From: Paraburkholderia madseniana
GTDB taxonomy: Bacteria; Pseudomonadota; Gammaproteobacteria; Burkholderiales; Burkholderiaceae
Length of the DNA: 32,622 nt
Assembly: GCF_009690905.1 (NCBI RefSeq)
Contig: NZ_VOSW01000103.1
Span: 1-32,622, forward strand
Reading direction: 5' to 3'
The position numbers and the translations under genes were made by a program. Shown here one piece after another: positions 16,356-24,585 of this stretch. Positions within the stretch are counted from its first letter, which is position 1; each line of letters starts with the position of its first letter. The notes below the pieces were generated by a model, which was not told where the DNA came from, ran no database searches, and saw only the letters and a list, made by a program, of their open reading frames with translations.

Positions 16356-16559
16356 ATGCCGTACATCAAAATTGAGGTGACGCGCGAAGGTGTCACGCGC
16401 GAGCAGAAGGCCGAATTGATCAAGGGCGCCACCGATCTTATGGTGCGCGTGTTGCACAAGGACCCCGCAGCCACTTTTGTCGTGATCGAGGAAATCGATA
16501 CGGACAATTGGGGCTGGGGCGGCGAATCGATCACAGACATACGCGCACGGCAACGCTGA
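16356..16559 (+). CDS. 4-oxalocrotonate tautomerase family enzyme
   Basis: A 67-residue protein of the 4-OT superfamily. After removal of Met the catalytic Pro1 opens PYIKIEVTREGVTREQK, which is the family's signature strand and helix. A TFVVIEEIDTDNWGWGGES segment follows, as in hexameric small tautomerases. The start has AAGGAG eight bases upstream. The enzyme would catalyse keto-enol tautomerisation with Pro1 as general base; the exact substrate cannot be read. It lies 29 bases before the nitronate monooxygenase gene and is presumably co-expressed with it. Confidence 0.92.
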   Translation: MPYIKIEVTREGVTREQKAELIKGATDLMVRVLHKDPAATFVVIEEIDTDNWGWGGESITDIRARQR

Positions 16560-16588
16560 GCGCGTCGCGATTTCAAGGAGCCGAGGAC

Positions 16589-17662
16589 ATGAAGGACTCT
16601 CCGAATCTGCTCGCCCGCTTGGGCGTCGCCTTGCCGATCATCCAGGCGCCAATGGCGGGCGTGGGCACGCCGGCGCTAGTGGCGGCGGTATCGAATGCGG
16701 GCGCACTGGGCTCGCTCGGTGTCGGCGCGATGAACGCGCAGAGCGCGCGGGCGGCGATCCACGAAATTCGTGCGTTGAGCAGCAAGCCGTTTAACGTCAA
16801 TGTGTTTACCCACGCGCCGGCCGTTGCCGATCCCGTTCGGGAGGCGCGTTGGCTCGAGTATCTGGCGCCGCACTTCGGGCGCTTCGGTGCGAAGCCGCCC
16901 ACGGCGCTGCGCGAGATCTACACGAGTTTTGTCGAAGACGACGCGATGTTCGAGATGTTGCTCGACGAGCGTCCGGCGATGGTCAGCTTTCACTTCGGCT
17001 TGCCGTCGGCCACGAAAATCGCGGCGTTGCGCGAAGCCGGGATCGTGCTGGTGGCGAGTGCCACCAGCCTCGATGAAGCCGCTCAGATCCAGGCGGCCGG
17101 CCTGGACGGCATCGTCGCGCAGGGCGCCGAGGCAGGCGGTCATCGGGGCAATTTCGACCCGTCGGCACCGGACGAACTGCTCGGCACGATGGCGCTCGTG
17201 CGACTGATTGCTCGCGAGATTCCGCTGCCGGTGATTGCGGCCGGCGGCATCATGGACGGCGCGGGCATCGCCGCTGCGTTGGCGCTGGGCGCACAGGCCG
17301 CGCAACTGGGTACTGCATTCGTGGCATCGCCCGAATCTGCTGCGGATGCTGCGTATCGTGCCGCACTGCTGAGTCCCGAAAGCCGCACGACTTTCATTAG
17401 CGCGATTTCCGGAAGGGCGGCGCGCGGCATCAAAAACCGGTTCAGTGAGTTGGGCGATGATCCAGCGCGACCCGCGCTGCCTGACTATCCGATTGCCTAT
17501 GATGCCGGCAAGGCGTTGCATGCGGCCGCGAAGGCGCAGGGAAGCGCTGAGTATGCGGCTCAATGGGCAGGGCAGGCCGTGCGGCTTACGCGGGCGATGC
17601 CGGCGGCGGAACTGGTTGAGACGCTAGTTCGCGAGACACGCGAAGCGCAAACGAATGGGTGA
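16589..17662 (+). CDS. Nitronate monooxygenase (2-nitropropane dioxygenase family)
   Basis: A 357-residue FMN-dependent TIM-barrel enzyme. It has QAPMAGVGTPALVAAVSNAG at 19-38, the HFG motif in VSFHFGLPS, GAEAGGHRG (phosphate/active-site loop) and PVIAAGGIMDG with ALALGAQAAQLGTAFVA near the second FMN phosphate site. These enzymes oxidise alkyl nitronates such as propionate 3-nitronate. The ATG at 16589 follows AAGGAG; a longer frame from 16508 would overlap the tautomerase gene and lacks a ribosome site. Its pairing with the tautomerase under a divergent LysR suggests a detoxification or small nitro-compound pathway, as inference. Confidence 0.93.
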   Translation: MKDSPNLLARLGVALPIIQAPMAGVGTPALVAAVSNAGALGSLGVGAMNAQSARAAIHEIRALSSKPFNVNVFTHAPAVADPVREARWLEYLAPHFGRFGAKPPTALREIYTSFVEDDAMFEMLLDERPAMVSFHFGLPSATKIAALREAGIVLVASATSLDEAAQIQAAGLDGIVAQGAEAGGHRGNFDPSAPDELLGTMALVRLIAREIPLPVIAAGGIMDGAGIAAALALGAQAAQLGTAFVASPESAADAAYRAALLSPESRTTFISAISGRAARGIKNRFSELGDDPARPALPDYPIAYDAGKALHAAAKAQGSAEYAAQWAGQAVRLTRAMPAAELVETLVRETREAQTNG

Positions 17663-17703
17663 CGCCGCGCGTTCAATCAGCACTCGCGTCCACAACTACG
17701 CGC

Positions 17704-19299
17704 TCACCAATTGTCCCGCATCGGAATCGAGTCAACCGAGCCAGTCGCCAGCGCAAGCGCCGCCGCTGCGGATAACGAACTGCTGTAGCTATCCGCGTCC
17801 GCGTTCTTCGCTGCCAGCAATTGATTCTGCGCAAGCAGCGCGTCGGTGACCGAGCCGACGTCGTGTCGATACGCATCGAACGCGGCGCCATAAGTCGTTT
17901 GCGCGGCAGCAAGCAACTCTTTCGACGCAGCCTGTGCGGCGAGACTCGTCTGCAGCGTATTCTGCGCGGCAACGATTTGCCGAACCGCTTCTTCGCGGCT
18001 TCGAGTGAGACGGGTCGACGCGCTGTCGGCATCGTTGCGTGCCTGCGCGAGCACGGCCGATCTCAGGCCGCCGTCATACAGCGGAATCGTCACGCCGACG
18101 ATCACGCTGCCGCCGTAACGACCGCCGCTCAGGTTCACCGTCGGCAGTTGCTGGCCGATGGCCGGCACCGCCGAAATCGACGAACTGCCAGTGTTGTACG
18201 CGCCGTTTGCCGAAAGGAACACCTTCGGCATGAAGTCCGACTCGGCCGCCTTCACTTTCGCCAGATTGACCCGCTCGGCTGCATAGGCGCTCAACACGTC
18301 CGGGCGGCGAGCGATGGCGGACGACACGATCCGGTCGATCGAATCGTTCGTGATCGCCGGGAGCGTGTGCGCCGGCATCTCCGCGATCCTCGGCTTCGAC
18401 AGCGGAGAAATCCCCATCGCGGCGATCAGCGCGAGATAGCTGTTGCTTTCGGCACCCTGCGCCTGGACGAGTGCGAGCCTGGCTTGCGCGCGATTCTGAT
18501 TGGCCTGCGCGACTTCGATGACGGTGCCGATGCCATGTTTGTAGCGCGACTGCGCGGCAGCCAGGATCGCGTCGGCGTTGTCGAGGCCTTGTTGCGTCGT
18601 GACGATGCGGGCGCGCGCGGCCTGGTACGCGTAGAACGCGACGCTGACGTCGAAGATCACCTGTTGGTGAACGGCAGTGAAGGCGATGTTCGCCATCACC
18701 GAGGCCTGCGACGCGGCCTCGACGCGCGCGGCGCGTCCGCCGAAATCGAACAGCAGCCATTGCAGCGCGACTACCGAAGTCATGCCGTGCCCCGTTGCAG
18801 TCGACGATGAATCGCCGAGCACGGACGTCTCCGAATTATGAAGGCCGGCGTATTGCCCCATCGCCGCGATCGACAGTTGCGGAAGGTACGCGCTCTTCGC
18901 GATGCCGGCCGCTAGTGCTACGTTGCGGGCGTCGTTCCAGGCGATGCGCGTCAGCGGGTTCGCTGACTCCGCCAGATCGATCAGTTCGGGTAGGTCGTAT
19001 GCATGCGCCTGCTCGAGTGCCGGTGGAGGTGGCACGGCGGCGAGTGCGGGATTGACGGGGAGTTGGTAGCTCCGTGCGGAGGTGGTCGAGGCTGCTGAGT
19101 TAGCTAATGCAGCCGAGTTAGCGGAAGCAGTGGAAGCAGCCGACGCCGGCCCAGGCACGATGGCGCCCGTCGCGTCCGTCTGCGGTTGCCACGGACGGTC
19201 GGGACTGTCCGGCGCCATGTCCAGCGATGACGTGGCGCATCCGGTCAAACCCGCTGCGGCCAGGATCGCCAGTGCGAATGAAGGGTTAAGCCGGCGCAT
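17704..19299 (-). CDS. mdtP: Outer-membrane efflux lipoprotein (MdtP/NodT type)
   Basis: A 531-residue TolC-superfamily outer-membrane factor, the exit duct of a tripartite pump. It has a lipoprotein signal, LAAAGLTGCA, with acylated C21, then an alanine/serine-rich linker of about 40 residues and two OEP repeats (long helices such as QASVMANIAFTAVHQQVIFD and SRYKHGIGTVIEVAQANQNR). The open frame extends upstream to 19623, but the ATG at 19299 gives the correct lipobox and overlaps the end of the mdtO-like gene by 14 bases, which indicates translational coupling. It is the last gene of the ytcA-mdtNOP-type operon. The linker with repeated SAA/NSAA units is longer than usual. Confidence 0.9.
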   Translation of the reverse strand: MRRLNPSFALAILAAAGLTGCATSSLDMAPDSPDRPWQPQTDATGAIVPGPASAASTASANSAALANSAASTTSARSYQLPVNPALAAVPPPPALEQAHAYDLPELIDLAESANPLTRIAWNDARNVALAAGIAKSAYLPQLSIAAMGQYAGLHNSETSVLGDSSSTATGHGMTSVVALQWLLFDFGGRAARVEAASQASVMANIAFTAVHQQVIFDVSVAFYAYQAARARIVTTQQGLDNADAILAAAQSRYKHGIGTVIEVAQANQNRAQARLALVQAQGAESNSYLALIAAMGISPLSKPRIAEMPAHTLPAITNDSIDRIVSSAIARRPDVLSAYAAERVNLAKVKAAESDFMPKVFLSANGAYNTGSSSISAVPAIGQQLPTVNLSGGRYGGSVIVGVTIPLYDGGLRSAVLAQARNDADSASTRLTRSREEAVRQIVAAQNTLQTSLAAQAASKELLAAAQTTYGAAFDAYRHDVGSVTDALLAQNQLLAAKNADADSYSSSLSAAAALALATGSVDSIPMRDNW

Positions 19300-21478
19300 G
19301 GGTCGCGAGTCCCTTCGCTGCGTCGTCCGACGCAGCGTGTTCGAGTTGAGTGAGGCGTGCATCGCCGAGGCGTAGCAAAGCGGTGCGTGTGTCGTCGTTG
19401 GCTGCTGCTTCCGGTAAAGCTGCATTTGGGGCGACCGGCGAAGCTGGTTTCCGCGCGGAAGGCAAAGCCGGGGCTCTCGCGACCGCAGCAGACGTAGCAG
19501 CCGCAGCGCCGGTTTCATCCGACGGCACCGGAAGCCCGTCCATGGCCCGCTTAAGCCAGCCTTCAATCGCGGCATCGCCCGGTCGGTGATCGGCGAGCAG
19601 GAACATCGGCCCTTCCAGCGCATCGAGCTTCGCCAGCGCGCTGCGGCGCTCGGCGATCCACTGCGCTTCGGGACGAACCCACGACGGCTCGTAATGCATC
19701 AGCGCGATGTCCTGTTCCAGCGCGCCGCACTGAGCCATGGCGCTCGCAGCCTGCGCCCGGCGCGTGACGGCATCTGGCAGCGCCGCCAGTCGTTCCCATT
19801 GCTGCCTCAGCGCGACGAGGCCGGCGTCGATGCGCGCGGCCACAGTGACCGGCCACACGCGGGTGAAAACCAGATAGACGACCACGTTGCCGATCAGAAT
19901 CCCGATCGTGCGATCCCGCGCGACCGTCAGATCGTAGCCAGGCGCCGCGCCCTGCAACACGCACATGAAAAACACCAGGGCGATCTGGAAGCCGGCATAC
20001 GCCATCCGTGGCGAACCGAAAGCGATCCACGCCGACAGCCATGCACCGACCAGCACGAGCGTCATCAACCCGGCGACGGATGTCAGCACGGGTGTGACGA
20101 ACACGATCGCCGCGATACCGAGGAGCGCGCCCACCAGACATCCGGCGATCCGCAGCGTCATCTTCTCGACAGTCTCAGCGGTGGTGCCGAGCGACACCAT
20201 GTAGACCGTGATGAAGCAGGTGTGGATACCGGGCCAGTTGATCTGCGAATAGAGCAGATAGCAGAACATCGCCGCCACGGTGGTTTTCAGCGCGTAGCGG
20301 ACGTGTTCGGGGTTGGTGAATGCATCCGGAAGAAAGAAACCGCCGCGCTTGCCGGCGGGTGGCGCGGGGTCGGCTTTGACTTGCGCTTGGGGTTGGGCTT
20401 CGGTTTCGATTTTGCCCGCGCTTTCGACACTAGTTTGCGCTTCGGCCCGCGCATCGGTCCGCCCATCGGTTTCGGTTTTGCCTGCGCCTGCGACAACAGC
20501 TTGCGCCTCGACCACAGCGAAGCGGGTGATCGCCTCGTGCAGATCCTCGACGACAAGCCGCGCGAGCGGCGTCAGTTCGGCCCCGCTGGGCAGCTTGAGT
20601 TCGATGTCGACTGGATAGCCGCCTGCCTCAAGCATCCGCGCCATGTTCTCCAGCGTCTCGGCGATAGGCGCAGCGAACGATGCCGGCAGCCGTCCCGACG
20701 GTTCGCGCACCGCGAGATCGGCCGCGACCAGAATCGTCAGAGTCGACGACACGGCCTGCCGCAGCGGCCCGACATCGTCACGCACCGACGAGCCGTCGAC
20801 GACCGAGAGCTTGAGCCACGTGCCGATTTCCGCGTCGCCCTCGCGCAGGCATGCGCTGAGTTCGTCGGCCGTCGCCTCGGGTTCGACCAGGCTCTGCGCT
20901 GCGAGTCGCAGACGCTTCGCCAGCGCGCGGCCGGCCAGCTTCCGCGGCGACGGCGCGATCAACAGGTTGACGCCGATCGAGATGCCGACCGGAATCGCGA
21001 CCATCAGCCAGACGTAGAGCAGGGCGCGCGTCGCCACTTCGCCGAACGGTACGCTGCCGAGTTCGTCGAGCGCAAAGCCGACGATCATCGCGAGGATCGC
21101 GCCCACCGGCCGCAGCTTGCTCGCCGAGGTCACGAACAGCAGACCGAACGATAACCCCGTGATGCACGCAACCCGCCACATGGGATCGTCGAGCGCGAAC
21201 ATGGCCACCACCGTGACCAATCCGATCATCAACGTGACCAGCACCAGCAGCGCCGAGCTCAGCATCACGCTCAGCACCCGGTCGGGCCGGCTCAGGAAGA
21301 ACACGACATAGGCGGAGATCGCGGCTTCCGGCGTGCCGTACGCGCTCGTCACGAACGCCGTCAGCGCGCAGATCAGCGCGATGCGCGCCGCCATCGCCGC
21401 GCGCCCGGGATAGGGCGCCAGCAGCTTCAGGATGTCGGCGGGGCCCGGTCGGGCAAGATCACCGGCAGGCTGCGCCAT
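19286..21478 (-). CDS. mdtO: FUSC-family inner-membrane efflux protein (MdtO/AaeB type)
   Basis: A 730-residue protein with two membrane bundles (about 25-175 and 395-545), each of about six hydrophobic segments, separated by a cytoplasmic region. This is the fusaric acid resistance/aromatic acid exporter architecture. Between the bundles, about 335-385, is a charged stretch rich in TETD, EAQ and QPQAQ units. A long Ala/Pro-rich C-terminal tail follows the second bundle. The gene overlaps the mdtN-like gene by 20 bases and the mdtP-like gene by 14. In E. coli MdtNOP contributes to resistance to puromycin and some dyes; the substrate here could also be an aromatic acid as for AaeAB. Confidence 0.9.
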   Translation of the reverse strand: MAQPAGDLARPGPADILKLLAPYPGRAAMAARIALICALTAFVTSAYGTPEAAISAYVVFFLSRPDRVLSVMLSSALLVLVTLMIGLVTVVAMFALDDPMWRVACITGLSFGLLFVTSASKLRPVGAILAMIVGFALDELGSVPFGEVATRALLYVWLMVAIPVGISIGVNLLIAPSPRKLAGRALAKRLRLAAQSLVEPEATADELSACLREGDAEIGTWLKLSVVDGSSVRDDVGPLRQAVSSTLTILVAADLAVREPSGRLPASFAAPIAETLENMARMLEAGGYPVDIELKLPSGAELTPLARLVVEDLHEAITRFAVVEAQAVVAGAGKTETDGRTDARAEAQTSVESAGKIETEAQPQAQVKADPAPPAGKRGGFFLPDAFTNPEHVRYALKTTVAAMFCYLLYSQINWPGIHTCFITVYMVSLGTTAETVEKMTLRIAGCLVGALLGIAAIVFVTPVLTSVAGLMTLVLVGAWLSAWIAFGSPRMAYAGFQIALVFFMCVLQGAAPGYDLTVARDRTIGILIGNVVVYLVFTRVWPVTVAARIDAGLVALRQQWERLAALPDAVTRRAQAASAMAQCGALEQDIALMHYEPSWVRPEAQWIAERRSALAKLDALEGPMFLLADHRPGDAAIEGWLKRAMDGLPVPSDETGAAAATSAAVARAPALPSARKPASPVAPNAALPEAAANDDTRTALLRLGDARLTQLEHAASDDAAKGLATHAPA

Positions 21479-22508
21479 GCCGGACCTCGACTATCGCGCT
21501 CGCACCGATTCGCACCAGCCGGGCGGCCGGCTCTTCCAGCCGCACCCGCACGGGGAAACGCTGGGCGACCCGCACCCAGTTGACGGACTGCTGCACGATC
21601 GGCAAGGTGCGCGGCAGGTTGATACGGTCGGAATCGGCCACGCCCGCGCCGATACCGACCACTTTGCCGTGGATCGCCTGGCTGCGGTCGATCATCGAAT
21701 AGACGGTCGCACAATCGCCTGGCTCGATCCGCGCGAGCGCGCCTTCCCGGAAGTTGGCGACGGCGAACCATTCGTCCGCGTGGACGAGCGTGAAGATCGA
21801 TTGATGCGGCGCGATCGTCTCGCCCGCCAGTACCGATAGCCCCGTGACGAAGCCATTCTGCGGCGCACGCACGACGGTGTCGTCGAGGCCGCGCTGCGCA
21901 AGCGCGAGGGCGGCCTCGCGCGCATGCACCGAGGCGACGGCGCCCGCTTCGTCACCGATCGTCTGCGCAGTGGCCTGCTTCTGCTCCTGCGCCTGCTTCA
22001 GCGATAACGCCGCGTCATGCTGGGCGACCTGCGCCTGATCCAGTTGCTGAACCGGGACATAGCCCTTCGCCACGAGCGGCGTAAGCCGCTCCACGGTGCG
22101 GGATGCCAGTTCGTAGTTGTGTGCCGCTTTGCCCGTCTGATCGCCGGCGATAACCGCCGTGGCGCGCTCGCCGACAATCGTCCTGCGTCGCGTGTCGAGC
22201 GTCGCGCGGGCCAGTTCGAGGTCGGCCTCGGCTTGCGCGACCGCGAGCCGGTAAGGCACAGGATCGATCTCGAAGAGCACGTCGCCCTTCGCGACCCGCT
22301 GGTTTTCTTCCACCGGCAGCCTGATGATCCGGCCGCCGACCGGCGACGCGACGTGGACGACGTCGGCATCGATCGTCGCGTCGTCCGTTGATGGAAACCG
22401 GGTGGTCCGGTCATAGCCGTACCAGGCCGCCGCGAGGCCGAGTACGACGATTACGCCCGCGATCACGCGGCCCTTGATGGAGGCTTGGCGCTTGCCGGCG
22501 ATTTTCAT
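21459..22508 (-). CDS. mdtN: HlyD/EmrA-type membrane fusion protein (MdtN)
   Basis: A 349-residue periplasmic adaptor anchored by one N-terminal membrane segment (about 13-33, VIAGVIVVLGLAAAWYGYD). Next comes the first lipoyl half DATIDADVVHVASPVGGRI, then a coiled-coil hairpin (about 90-215, with VQQLDQAQVAQHDAALSLKQ). The second lipoyl half is DDTVVRAPQNGFV, leading into a beta-barrel domain. The ATG at 22508 overlaps the YtcA stop in ATGA; an open frame to 22604 would lie inside ytcA. It bridges the FUSC pump and the outer-membrane factor encoded next. Confidence 0.93.
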   Translation of the reverse strand: MKIAGKRQASIKGRVIAGVIVVLGLAAAWYGYDRTTRFPSTDDATIDADVVHVASPVGGRIIRLPVEENQRVAKGDVLFEIDPVPYRLAVAQAEADLELARATLDTRRRTIVGERATAVIAGDQTGKAAHNYELASRTVERLTPLVAKGYVPVQQLDQAQVAQHDAALSLKQAQEQKQATAQTIGDEAGAVASVHAREAALALAQRGLDDTVVRAPQNGFVTGLSVLAGETIAPHQSIFTLVHADEWFAVANFREGALARIEPGDCATVYSMIDRSQAIHGKVVGIGAGVADSDRINLPRTLPIVQQSVNWVRVAQRFPVRVRLEEPAARLVRIGASAIVEVRHGAACR

Positions 22509-22825
22509 AAGAGCTGTCCTGTTCCCGAAAGCCAGCAGAGCACGCCGACCGTCAAACCGATCGCCACGCAGACGGAGAGCTGAAACGGAACGATCTGCGC
22601 CCACCCCGTGGACACGAAGATCCGATGGGCGACGAGCGCGCCGATGAGTCCGACTACCGCGCTCAACAGCCAGAGCGGGAAGTAGGCGCCGAAGATTTCA
22701 TACGACGGCGCACCGCGCAGCGTGCACCCCTGCAAGGACAGGCTCAGGGCAGCGGCGACCGGAAGGTGCCGCGTGCGGAGCACGATCGGGTCGCAGGCGC
22801 TTCTTTGATTTGGCTTGAACGGCAT
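22505..22825 (-). CDS. ytcA: YtcA-family small membrane lipoprotein
   Basis: A small protein with a lipobox (LSLSLQGC) and, after it, RGAPSYEIFGAYFPLWLLSA and two hydrophobic segments, matching the YtcA family that heads mdtNOP operons in E. coli. The function is unknown; it is thought to accompany the tripartite pump. The 106-residue reading from the ATG at 22825 is given; a GTG at 22879 (124 residues) or at 22783 (a shorter and more typical signal peptide) is possible, and no start has a clear ribosome site. It overlaps mdtN by four bases (ATGA). Confidence 0.8.
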   Translation of the reverse strand: MPFKPNQRSACDPIVLRTRHLPVAAALSLSLQGCTLRGAPSYEIFGAYFPLWLLSAVVGLIGALVAHRIFVSTGWAQIVPFQLSVCVAIGLTVGVLCWLSGTGQLL

Positions 22826-23198
22826 TGCGGCGTCGCGAAGTGAGTGAATCCATGGTGGAAGCAACGAAATCACCGGCACTTTACCAGCGCCGCAGTTTCG
22901 TTTCGATGTTTTCTGCTATCGCACGCGTTCATCTATTCCGGATCGTCGATGTCGATACGGACATTTTGATTTGAAGATGAGTATGCCATGCGATGCGCAT
23001 ATTCGGCATCGTATCTGTTTCTCTTAATCGTCAAAAATGCCGTCTGTCAAGCCCCAGCAAAGGAAGGACGATTATCCAGTAAACGTTAAAGACTTTTCTC
23101 TTACTGCCGTTTACAGGGTTGCGCGATTTTGCGCAGGGTATATCGAGATCTAATCAATCACTGTGCGGCATTGAGAGTCCGCACCCAGAACTAATAAA
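22826..23198. other. Intergenic promoter region between ytcA operon and lipoprotein gene
   Basis: This AT-richer divergent stretch must contain promoters in both directions but no gene that I can support. It holds an inverted repeat GTAAACG (23079-23085) and CGTTTAC (23108-23114), and a hairpin GTGCGG/CCGCAC (23163-23168, 23179-23184) 15-36 bases before the lipoprotein start. Neither can be tied to a known regulator. Confidence 0.4.
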
Positions 23199-24065
23199 AT
23201 GAAAATGAAAACAAAATCAACTCTACTCGTTTCAATGTTGGGTTCACTTGTGCTCGCTGCGTGTGGCGGGGGTGGAGGTGGCGGCAGCAGCACGCCGACC
23301 GCCCAATCGGCCAGCACACCGGCAAGCGCACCCGCGGCTGCGTCGGCGCCGGCCTTGACGGGTGAGGCACTGCCGAGCCTGACCGCCCCGCAGGCTGGTT
23401 CGACGGCTGCCGCAGGCAACGGTTCCGAAGGCATCTGGACGCAATCGGGCACGACCAACATGACGGCCTTCGTAGACCCGACCGGCAACCTCTCTTACAT
23501 TAATGGCCTGTTCTCGGTCGTCACGTCGACGTTCTTCGGGACGATCGCCCCCGCTGCGCCGAACTGGACCTTGACCACCGGCTTCGAGACTTCTTTGGGC
23601 GGCATTCGCTACACGGCAACATCGGGAAGCGGGACCTTCACCGCGAACCAGGTCTTGAATGGCAGCTACGTGGCCAACGGCAACACCGTGAATCTGACGC
23701 TGAAGTATGACCCGGCGAATGCGCTCGCGGTCACCCAGTCGAGCGTCGCAGGTACGTGGGCGCAAAGTTCGACGACGCTGACGGTCGACGATGCGGGCGG
23801 CTTCACCGGTTCGATTCTCGGCTGCGGTGTATCGGGCACGCTGGCGTTGACCACGCCGGGCTCGAGCAAGAACCTTTACACGATGACCTTGAGCGGCACG
23901 ACGAGCACCTGCACGCTGCGTTCGGGCGTGACCTACTCCGGTAACGCAGCAATCACGTTCCTGCCTGTTTCCGGCAGCACGACGTTGTACAAGCGGACGG
24001 TCGTCTATCTGATCAAGGCAGCCGATAACTCGGTGATCGGCTACGGTCAAGTGACGAAGCAGTAA
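23199..24065 (+). CDS. Glycine-tract lipoprotein of unknown function
   Basis: A 288-residue secreted lipoprotein. The signal peptide ends in LVLAAC with C22 as lipidation site, followed at once by seven glycines (23-29) and an Ala/Ser/Pro-rich linker to about residue 72. The remaining part is beta-rich with two similar segments: GIWTQSGTT with FVDPTGNLSYI around W80, and GTWAQSSTT with VDDAGGFTGSI around W187. This suggests a duplicated lipocalin- or barrel-like unit. Two cysteines at about 209 and in STCTL may form a disulfide. Poly-Gly lipoproteins of this kind are common in Burkholderia; I cannot assign a function. It is monocistronic, with a hairpin just after the stop. Confidence 0.8.
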   Translation: MKMKTKSTLLVSMLGSLVLAACGGGGGGGSSTPTAQSASTPASAPAAASAPALTGEALPSLTAPQAGSTAAAGNGSEGIWTQSGTTNMTAFVDPTGNLSYINGLFSVVTSTFFGTIAPAAPNWTLTTGFETSLGGIRYTATSGSGTFTANQVLNGSYVANGNTVNLTLKYDPANALAVTQSSVAGTWAQSSTTLTVDDAGGFTGSILGCGVSGTLALTTPGSSKNLYTMTLSGTTSTCTLRSGVTYSGNAAITFLPVSGSTTLYKRTVVYLIKAADNSVIGYGQVTKQ

Positions 24066-24072
24066 GCCGGTT

Positions 24073-24108
24073 GAGGGCCGCGGCGCGCACTGGCGCGCTG
24101 TGGTCCTC
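24073..24108 (+). terminator. 16-bp hairpin after lipoprotein gene
   Basis: GAGGGCCGCGGCGCGC at 24073-24088 pairs with GCGCGCTGTGGTCCTC at 24093-24108 through all 16 positions if three G-U wobbles are allowed, with the loop ACTG. It starts seven bases after the stop codon. The T-run (CTTTT) comes only about ten bases later, so termination efficiency is uncertain. Confidence 0.55.
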
Positions 24109-24233
24109 GCGCACTACTTTTGCAATGCAGGTTTCCGGGCCTGGCTGCTTTCTGAGGCGAAGCAGAGCGCGGAGCCGGTTTCCATCGTCTAGGGTATAGC
24201 CGCGCATTGGGTTTGCGCGGTTATCTTCGCCGC

Positions 24234-24437
24234 CTAGCGACGCCCGCTGCGGCCCCACACGTAACGTACCCAACGTTGCCACCTGCTGCGTTGCGGAGCG
24301 ATAGCGTTGCGCGATGCCAGCTCTTCGCGGTCGCGCTCGACGCTCTTCTGCACCTGATCGTGGATCTGGCGCAGCGTCAAACCACCGGGGCCTTTCAGTT
24401 TGTCGGGATCGGAGTCGGAGTCAGAGTCGTCTTTCAT
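24234..24437 (-). CDS. Small hypothetical protein
   Basis: A 67-residue frame starting MKDDSDSDSDPDKLKGPGG and ending in a basic tail (SRWQRWVRYVWGRSGRR). The central part, LTLRQIHDQVQKSVERDREE, is probably helical. I do not recognise a family. The frame extends to 24497, but the acidic ATG start at 24437 looks more natural. It lies alone between a terminator hairpin and the divergent ABC exporter gene. Acidic head and basic tail suggest a small soluble protein; whether it is expressed cannot be judged. Confidence 0.5.
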   Translation of the reverse strand: MKDDSDSDSDPDKLKGPGGLTLRQIHDQVQKSVERDREELASRNAIAPQRSRWQRWVRYVWGRSGRR

Positions 24438-24585
24438 TGGAATAGCCTGGTCCGGATGAGTCGGCTTGATCTTGATACAGATGGACAGTCGCGGCAAGCA
24501 CGTGAAAGAGGCTTTTACGTGACCCGCCTTCGAATCCGCAGGACTGGCACAATCGGGGTGACCTTCGATTCATCAGGGAATCTCC

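Noticed and set aside
19586..21154. 522-codon open frame on the plus strand opposite the FUSC gene
   Set aside because: Its product is rich in Arg, Gln, His and Asp with no domain, and it mirrors a clear FUSC membrane protein. It is an antisense artefact of high third-position GC.
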